Shown here in pieces: positions 6,988-13,600 of a stretch of DNA of 51,174 bases; the first letter of the stretch is position 1, and each line of letters begins with the position of its first letter. The position numbers were made by a program, and so were the translations under genes. The stretch is from Streptococcus timonensis (GTDB lineage: Bacteria; Bacillota; Bacilli; Lactobacillales; Streptococcaceae). Location of the stretch: assembly GCF_900095845.1 (NCBI RefSeq), contig NZ_FMIX01000001.1, positions 7,501-58,674 of the forward strand, in the 5' to 3' direction. The notes below the pieces were generated by a model that did no database searches, was not told the origin of the DNA, and saw nothing but the letters and a program-made list of their open reading frames with translations.

Positions 6988-8223
6988 TTATGGTCGTCTA
7001 CCAGGGGCACCACCGCCAGGTCCTCCATTTCCTTGAGGGCCTCCACCACCAGGCATAGAATTGACAATCTCAGTTTGTTTTTCACCATTGAGATAGATGT
7101 CTCCGCCTGTATAAGTCGCTGTTCCATCAACGTCAAAACCAGTTTGACCAGTCATTTTGATAGTTCCTCCATTAACTGTAATGTTCCCGTTTGAGTCAAT
7201 TGGATCCGTGTCCCCTTGACCAACTTCAACGGTCAAATTCCCACCATTCATAGTAAAGAAGATTTCACTTTGTTGGGCGTTTTTGTTGGCCGCATTGACA
7301 CCATCATCTGTTGAGTATATGGTGATGTCTCCACCGTTGATAGTGATTGACTTACCTTCAAGCCCTTCTGTAGAATTCTTAACGGTATAGGTACCACTAT
7401 CAATAACCAAATCACCTGATGCGTGGATACCATCGTCCCCTGCAGTAACAGTGATGGTATTATCAGAGAGATACATGGTTCCTACAGATGTGTCCTCATC
7501 ATTGTCGACCTTAACTCCGTCTTTCTTGGCATCGATAGTCATGGTTGTGCCAGTAATATTGAGTTCATCATTGACATTAAAGGCATCTCCAACTGCTGTT
7601 ATATTGTATGTTCCACCTGTGATGTGAAGTGTATCGTTGGCCTTAATACCATTGTTTTTCTTACCATCTACATTGAGAGTTCCTTTACCATTGATGGTCA
7701 AGTCTACTTTAGAGAAGAGGGCTGCATCAGCTTTCTCGTCACTATTAGAAGCAGAATCTGATAGACTATTGGTTGTACCATCTGCTAGAGTTAGATATAC
7801 ATGACCAGCTGATGTCGCGGAAATAGCTGCATTGGTATTGGTCATGGTCACACCCTTTAGAACAATATGTACATCATCAGTCTTTTCGGCTTCAATCTTG
7901 ATTTGAATTCCGTCGGATTGACCAGATATGACATAGGTTCCTGCCTTAGAAATAGTAACAGTCGAACCTGATACGGAAACTCCGTCACCTGATACCTTCG
8001 CTGTTGTTCCTGATAAGGTTACAGTTGCTGCTGTCTTTTCATCATAAGAAGTATCATAGTCCTTGTCTGTAAAATAGCTAGTTTTCTTAGCTTCTGTAGT
8101 TGATGTCGTTTTCGTTGTCGCAGTATTGCTAGCTGTTGTATTTGAAGTTGACTGGGTACAAGCTGTTACTAGTGCTAGAGTTGCTATACTCGTTAATAAG
8201 AATGTCCATTTTTTTGCTTTCAT
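6988..8223 (-). CDS. Secreted beta-helix-like lipoprotein, carbohydrate-binding domain family (DUF4353)
   Basis: 411 residues from ATG 8223. A lipoprotein signal ends in LVTAC (lipidated Cys22), then a Ser/Thr-rich spacer. From about residue 60 to 385 there are short repeating strands of the kind ITVNGGTIKMTGQ and LHITGGTYNITAVGDA, the ladder expected of a right-handed beta-helix. The tail is Gly/Pro-rich (GGGGPQGNGGPGGG). The DUF4353 assignment is from recognition of this repeat style. An upstream in-frame ATG (8244) has no ribosome site, whereas 8223 follows GAGGAAA. It is divergent from a VTC/DUF4956 pair, a recurring neighbourhood in Firmicutes, so it may bind, or be modified by, whatever that pair makes. 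Confidence 0.8.
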   Translation of the reverse strand: MKAKKWTFLLTSIATLALVTACTQSTSNTTASNTATTKTTSTTEAKKTSYFTDKDYDTSYDEKTAATVTLSGTTAKVSGDGVSVSGSTVTISKAGTYVISGQSDGIQIKIEAEKTDDVHIVLKGVTMTNTNAAISATSAGHVYLTLADGTTNSLSDSASNSDEKADAALFSKVDLTINGKGTLNVDGKKNNGIKANDTLHITGGTYNITAVGDAFNVNDELNITGTTMTIDAKKDGVKVDNDEDTSVGTMYLSDNTITVTAGDDGIHASGDLVIDSGTYTVKNSTEGLEGKSITINGGDITIYSTDDGVNAANKNAQQSEIFFTMNGGNLTVEVGQGDTDPIDSNGNITVNGGTIKMTGQTGFDVDGTATYTGGDIYLNGEKQTEIVNSMPGGGGPQGNGGPGGGAPGRRP

Positions 8224-8295
8224 GCTCGTTTCCTCGACTTTCATTTTACATGCTCTTAGTCTACGGGACTTTCCTAAAATAAGCCTAAACTTTTT

Positions 8296-8339
8296 CTGAA
8301 AGTTTTCTTAAATTTAGTTTCAATTAAGTTAAATTTAAC
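8296..8339. promoter_or_regulatory. Candidate shared operator between the lipoprotein gene and the VTC operon
   Basis: The minus strand carries TTTAAG-N5-TTTCAG (8296-8312), resembling the CiaR direct repeat TTTAAG-N5-TTTAAG. Beside it, two TTAAATTTA blocks (8308-8316 and 8329-8337) recur 21 bp apart, two helical turns. The second lies in the perfect palindrome GTTAAATTTAAC (8328-8339). I could not place a convincing -35/-10 pair for either gene in this 207-bp gap. Confidence 0.4.
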
Positions 8340-8430
8340 AAAAGTTTTAGATAAACTCTTTAAAATCCTAGACAAACAAGCTCATCCTTGTTTAAAAATA
8401 GTATAACCTAAGATTAGAGGAGAAGAACTT

Positions 8431-9180
8431 ATGAAACCAATCGAAACAACTTTTAAACGGATTGAAACCAAATATGTTATCTCCAAAGAAATATTAGACA
8501 AACTGGTTCAGGATTTAAAGAAATATTTGGTAGAAGACGACTATCCAATTTCAACGATATCAAATATCTACTTTGATACAGAAGACTTTGATATTCTCCA
8601 AGATGAGCATCTTGGCGACAAACGAAAAGAAAAGGTACGGATGCGGACCTATCTCAGCCAACCTAAAATAGATAGTCAAGTTTTTTTAGAAATCAAAACA
8701 AAGGACCAAGAAGGGATTGGCCGCAAATACCGACTACTCTCAACTCCTATTTCTATCCTTAACTTTATGACCAAAGGACACTTGGATTCTAGCATTACTG
8801 ATACAGTCGTCATTGAAACAGTGAAAAAACTTCAGCGTGATTACAAATTCGCCGTCAAGCCTCGTATGTATATCTACTACGATCGTTATTCATTAAAAGA
8901 AAAGAAATCTATCAAGGGCTACAACTATAACAAAATTCGTATCACAATTGACCAAAATCTAGTCTATAGAGATGAATCTGTCAGTCTATTCGCAGGAAAC
9001 CACGGGGCTCCTCTGTTGGACAATAATAGTGTGATAATGGAAATCAAGGCTCCTGGAAACAAGCCCCAGTGGTTGCAAGACATCCTAGAAAAGTATGGTT
9101 TGATGGAGCACAAATTTTCAAAATACAGTTGTGCTTACCACAAATCTCAAGGACTCTCTTATGCCCTCGTCTCAGTATAG
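8431..9180 (+). CDS. VTC-domain (polyphosphate polymerase-like) protein
   Basis: 249 residues, a stand-alone VTC catalytic tunnel domain. Residues expected to line the basic tunnel are present: E12/K14 in IETKY, NIYFDT (45-50), R70/R72 in KVRMRTY, E87/K89 in LEIKT, R145, R152, R170, the metal-site Glu204 with Lys206 in MEIK, and K228/K231 in KFSKYS. In yeast the VTC4 domain makes polyphosphate from ATP. The activity of bacterial members is largely inferred. It has no transmembrane segment, so membrane attachment would come from the DUF4956 partner three bases downstream. The ATG follows GAGGAGAAG. Confidence 0.85.
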   Translation: MKPIETTFKRIETKYVISKEILDKLVQDLKKYLVEDDYPISTISNIYFDTEDFDILQDEHLGDKRKEKVRMRTYLSQPKIDSQVFLEIKTKDQEGIGRKYRLLSTPISILNFMTKGHLDSSITDTVVIETVKKLQRDYKFAVKPRMYIYYDRYSLKEKKSIKGYNYNKIRITIDQNLVYRDESVSLFAGNHGAPLLDNNSVIMEIKAPGNKPQWLQDILEKYGLMEHKFSKYSCAYHKSQGLSYALVSV

Positions 9181-9183
9181 AAA

Positions 9184-9882
9184 GTGCAGGTACTACTTAT
9201 ACTTAATCTATTTAATTCAATTTTTAATAATGCAACTGCAAACGCAAATCCCCTTCAACTAATACTGACACTGCTAGTAAGTCTAGCCCTAGGCTTAGCT
9301 CTCTCTTGGACTTACAAGTATAGAACCCTCTACACCAGAGAATTTGCTATCAGCTTGAGTCTGCTTCCCTGCCTCATGACCTTGGTTATTTTTCTAGTCA
9401 ATGGAAGCTTGGGCACCTCAATTGCTGTAGCCGGAACCTTTAGTTTAATTCGTTTCCGTTCAGCAACGAGTGGTTCCCGAGAATTAATTGCTATTTTCCT
9501 AGTCATGATTATCGGTTTGGCTTGCGGAACAGGCTACCTCTTCTTGTCTATTCTCTTTACACTCTTTATCTTGGGTGTTTGGTTCCTTTTAGAAAATCAG
9601 CAGATTAAGTCCGACAATCAGCGCCGTAGACTTTTGACAATCACAGTAGCTAATCAAGACAAGGTACAGGAAGTTATCCAATCATCTCTTAACCAATTCT
9701 GCTTAGAGATTGATATGATTACGATTAATAGCACAAACGCTGGTGAAAGTCTCAGCATTGTCTATGAAGTCGAGCTAAAATCTGATACCGATGACTTCCA
9801 AGTCGCTAGCTATCTTACAAGCAACATTGCTGAATGCGATGTGGCTCTCACTAAAAAAGCTAAAAAGAGAAAAAATCTCTAG
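9184..9882 (+). CDS. DUF4956 membrane protein, partner of the VTC protein
   Basis: 232 residues, starting at a GTG three bases after the VTC stop; no strong ribosome site is visible, which suggests translational coupling. Four hydrophobic helices (about 24-42, 54-73, 78-90, 103-138 as a long hydrophobic pair) are followed by a soluble C-terminal domain (about 150-220) with an ACT/ferredoxin-like look. The loop SLIRFRSATSGSRELIAIF between helices is the most family-typical segment. DUF4956 genes are regularly paired with VTC genes. A membrane scaffold or exporter for the VTC product is plausible but unproven. The very end is Lys-rich (KKAKKRKNL). Confidence 0.8.
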   Translation: MQVLLILNLFNSIFNNATANANPLQLILTLLVSLALGLALSWTYKYRTLYTREFAISLSLLPCLMTLVIFLVNGSLGTSIAVAGTFSLIRFRSATSGSRELIAIFLVMIIGLACGTGYLFLSILFTLFILGVWFLLENQQIKSDNQRRRLLTITVANQDKVQEVIQSSLNQFCLEIDMITINSTNAGESLSIVYEVELKSDTDDFQVASYLTSNIAECDVALTKKAKKRKNL

Positions 9883-9883
9883 C

Positions 9884-9913
9884 AAAAAAGAACAGCATGT
9901 CGCTGTTCTTTTA
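9884..9913. terminator. Bidirectional terminator between the VTC operon and the acetyltransferase
   Basis: The stem AAAAGAACAGC / GCTGTTCTTTT with loop ATGTC lies between two convergent genes. A/T runs on both sides allow use in either direction. Confidence 0.85.
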
Positions 9914-10474
9914 ATTTTCTTTGACTGGAATTTCTTTGATAACTCGTGCTGGGTTGCCTGCCAGAACTACATTATCGCCAAAAGATTTAGTAATAACAGC
10001 TCCCGCTCCTGCAACAACATTATCACCTAGTGTAACACCTGGAAGGACAATAACCCCACCACCTGCCCAGAAGTTCTTACCAATCGTAATGGGTTTCCCA
10101 AATTCTAAACCTGAATTTCGTTCATCTGGATCCAGTGGATGAAGGGGTGTTAAAAATTGGCAGTTAGGACCAATCATAGCATTGTCACCGATGGTAATAG
10201 GACAAACATCTAACATGGTCAGATTCCAATTGGAATAGAAATTTTCTCCTAAATGAATATTGACACCATAATCCACCACCAATCGAGTATTGACATAGAG
10301 ATTTTTACCAGTTGAACCAAACCATCCTTTGATTATTTCCACACCTTTTACTGGGTCGAACTCTTCATTAAAGGAGGCTTGCTTTTGTCGTGCTGTTTGT
10401 GCTAGAGCACGAAGTTCTGGATCGAACGGGTGATATGGTTCTCCTGCAATCATTTTTTGGTATTCACTTTTCAT
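9911..10474 (-). CDS. Maltose/galactoside O-acetyltransferase family protein (left-handed beta-helix)
   Basis: 187 residues of the NodL/LacA/Maa group of acetyl-CoA-dependent sugar acetyltransferases. The N-terminal cap MKSEYQKMIAGEPYHPFDPEL is the Mac domain. Hexapeptide repeats follow (ITIGDNAMIGPNC, ITIGKNFWAGGGVIV, VTLGDNVVAGAGAVI), with the catalytic His in FLTPLHPLD. The C-terminal GNPARVIKEI is typical. Length matches the family. It acts in the cytoplasm on a sugar acceptor that cannot be identified here. The ATG follows AAGGA. Its promoter is TTGTTT (10526-10531) - 17 bp - TACAAT (10503-10508) with an extended TG. Confidence 0.88.
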   Translation of the reverse strand: MKSEYQKMIAGEPYHPFDPELRALAQTARQKQASFNEEFDPVKGVEIIKGWFGSTGKNLYVNTRLVVDYGVNIHLGENFYSNWNLTMLDVCPITIGDNAMIGPNCQFLTPLHPLDPDERNSGLEFGKPITIGKNFWAGGGVIVLPGVTLGDNVVAGAGAVITKSFGDNVVLAGNPARVIKEIPVKEN

Positions 10475-10502
10475 ATCTTGATATCCTTGTTTATTTTACA
10501 AG

Positions 10503-10531
10503 ATTGTAGCATAGTTCTATCCTTAAAACAA
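10503..10531 (-). promoter_or_regulatory. Promoter of the acetyltransferase gene
   Basis: TTGTTT - 17 bp - TACAAT on the minus strand, with the TATGC extended -10 element. Confidence 0.65.
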
Positions 10532-10544
10532 GCAGCAAATAGAT

Positions 10545-10580
10545 AAAAAAACTAGTACATCCAAAGATGTACTAGTTTTT
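10545..10580 (-). terminator. Terminator after the CshA-like gene
   Basis: A 15-bp stem AAAAACTAGTACATC / GATGTACTAGTTTTT with a CAAA loop. Its position downstream of the fibril gene on the minus strand sets its main role. Confidence 0.85.
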
Positions 10581-10619
10581 AATTAGAAAGGTGACTTTCT
10601 CACTATTCTACAGAGTTGA

Positions 10620-13600
10620 TTAGTCTTCTTTCTTTTTACGAGCGATAAGTCCAAATCCACTCAAGACACCTACTAAACCAAGGGCAGCAAGGCTAGCGTG
10701 GTCTTCAGTACCAGTATTTGGCAATTGGTCAGTTACCCAAACTACCTCTTCAGCTACTGGAGCTGGTTTTTCTTGAACTGGTGTTGGCACTGGATCTGGC
10801 GTTGGCACTGGATCTGGCGTTGGTACTGGATCTGGCGTTGGTACTGGATCTGGCGTTGGCACTGGATCTGGTGTTGGTACTGGATCTGGCGTTGGCACTG
10901 GATCTGGCGTTGGCACTGGATCTGGCGTTGGCACTGGATCTGGCGTTGGCACTGGATCTGGTGTTGGCACTTTCTCATAAACGTGCTCTGTATCACCGTT
11001 TGGAAGTTTCTTAGTCTCTACGAAGCGGTAACCTGGAATATCTCTCTTAGGATTTTCACCGTCTTCGATTGGATAACCTGGAATCTCGTTACCTTCCTTA
11101 TCCTTATGACTTGTCTTCACTTTTTCATAGACATGTTCAGTGTCACCATTAGGCAATTTCTTAGTTTCAACGAAACGGTAACCTGGGATCTCAGCTTTAG
11201 GTTGTTCACCATCCTCTGTTGGGTATCCTGGGATTGCTTTTCCTTCTTTATCTACGAATGTAGTAACAGGAATTACAGTTGGTGTGTACGTTGCAGAAGC
11301 TTTAGTACCATTCATATCTTCACGAACAACTGTCACTGATGGAGCAGTTCCAGTAAATTCTGGTTCTGGTTTGAAGGTTACACGTCCGTCAGGAGTTACT
11401 GTATACGTACCTACACCTGGAATAGTCTTAGTTGTTGAACCATCGTCAAATGTAGCTGGAACATCATCATTCATAGGAACACTGCTATCGCCTTCCTTGA
11501 ATGTTGGTTTACCAGATTGTTCTTGTCCTTTCGGTCCAATTGTTATTGCTGGTTCACCTGTAGGTGTTACCGGTGTTACTGTTGGTGTGTACTTACCTGT
11601 TACTGGTGTACCGTTCTTATCTACACGCTTAACTGTTACACCTGTTCCTGTTCCGATGAATGATTTTTCTGGTACGAAAGTCACACTTCCATCTGGTGCG
11701 ACTGTATAAGTACCTTCGCCTGGAATTGTCTTCGTTGTTGAGCCATCTTCGAATGTAGCTGGCGTATCATCATCCATTGGAATGTTTGGATTTCCTTCTG
11801 TAAACTTAGGCTTACCTGTTTGAGTTTGGCCTTGTTTATCTTTTGAAGTTACATCCTCTGCTGTTGGAACAACTGGAGTAATCTTTGGTGTGTAAGTTGT
11901 TTCAGCTGGTGTACCGTTGGCGTCCTTAGCTTGAACCTTAACGGCAACTACATCACCTGAATAGGTCTTATCAGTTGGTGTGAAAGTGACTACACCTGTT
12001 GCTTTATCAACTGTGAAGGTACCGATAACCTTACCGTCTGGTGACTTAGCATCTACTGAAGCTGCTGGTTGACCATTTTCATCAAGAAGGGTAATGGTAT
12101 CCTTGTCGATTGGTGCAACTGGATCACCTTCTGTGAAAGTAACAGTTCCAGTTTGAACTACACCTTGAGGTGCTACTGATTCAGCTGGAGTTGCTGTTGG
12201 TGTTACTGGTGTTACTGTTGGTGTGTATGTTGCAGAAGCTTTTGTTCCGTTCATGTCTTCACGAACTACTGTTACTGCTGGTGCTTTACCAACAAATGAT
12301 TTTTCTGGAACAAATGTAACTGTTCCGTCTGGAGCTACTGTGTAAGTACCTACTCCTTCAACCTTCTTACTTGTTGTACCATCATCAAATTTAGCAGGAA
12401 CAGCTTCGTTAATGGCTACAGCCTTTTCAACACCGTCAACATCAGCAGTACCACCTTTAAATTCTGGTTTACCTTTTTGAGTCGCACCTTGAACATTTAT
12501 AGTTTCAGCAGGTGTCGCTGTTGGTGTTACTGGTACAATCTCTGGAGTGTAAGTAGTATCTACTTTAAGGCCATTTGTACTTTCAGCTTGAACTTTAACT
12601 GGGGTAACTTTACCTGTATAAGATTTATCAGTTGGTGTGAAAGTTACCTTACCTGTAGTTGAATCAATAGAGAAAGTACCAATTGGTGTTGTTCCATCTT
12701 CTGCGTATGCTGTTGTGTTAGAGACTTCATTTCCATCATTATCCAAAAGCTTGTAGCTATTTTCTTTCAGAGGAATTTGTTTGTCTTGACCATTTACATT
12801 AACTGTCGCACCTGCAAAAGTTGGCGTTCCAGTTTGTACAGCTCCCTGAATATCTTTAGATGTTGCAGGTTGTGCCGTTGGAGCTGCAGAAAGTACAGTT
12901 GGTGTGTATTTCGCATCGGAAGTAATTGTAACTGTATTACCAGGCTCATTTCTAACAGTTGCAGTTGCTTGTACTGTTATACCTTTTGCTGTGCCGACAA
13001 AGTCTTTTTCAGGAGTAAATGTAACTGCTCCTGTAGAAGGATCGATTGTGTATGTTCCTTCGCCAGGCACGGTGACAGTTTTTTCATCAGTAGGTTGACC
13101 AGTTGCTGGATCCACTAGCTTCTTACTTGTGATTTTAGCTGTCTTATCACTACTCAAATCAAATGTTGGAGTTTGAGTTTGAGGAACATTTTGAATGTCC
13201 ACTGACTCCTTGTTAGTAGGAGTAATTGTTACAGGTGTTACAGTTGGAATGTACTTCGCAGTAGCTGTCTTGATGTACTCCTTTTGAACCTTACCATCTT
13301 TATTGCGACCAACTGGCGCTGACAATGTAACTTCCACACCTTTGGCTGTACCAGTAAAGCTTGGTTCTGGAGTGAAGGTTACTTCTCCAGTTGAAGGATT
13401 AATCGTATAAGTTCCTTCTCCTTCAACTGTTACAGATGGCTCATCAATCGTGCGACCTGTAGCTGGATCTACCAACTTAGCCGGGTATTCTGCACTTGGA
13501 GTGATTGCAATCCTATCACCATTTAAGTTAGTAGCAGTTGTATTAAAGGTAGGTGTTTCTTTTTGAGTTGCCCCTTGAACATCAGTCGAAGTTTTGTCAA

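Noticed and set aside
8224..8244. Upstream ATG 8244 for the beta-helix lipoprotein
   Set aside because: It has no ribosome site and would add charged residues before the signal peptide; 8223 follows GAGGAAA.
10787..10974. CRISPR-like regular repeat
   Set aside because: Units are directly adjacent with no spacers and encode VPTPDP in frame.
10698..11339. Long open frames with WHWIWRW, LALDLALVLD and QCQRQIQ repeats
   Set aside because: They are other-frame readings of the 18-bp VPTPDP array in the fibril gene; no ribosome sites and composition dictated by the repeat.
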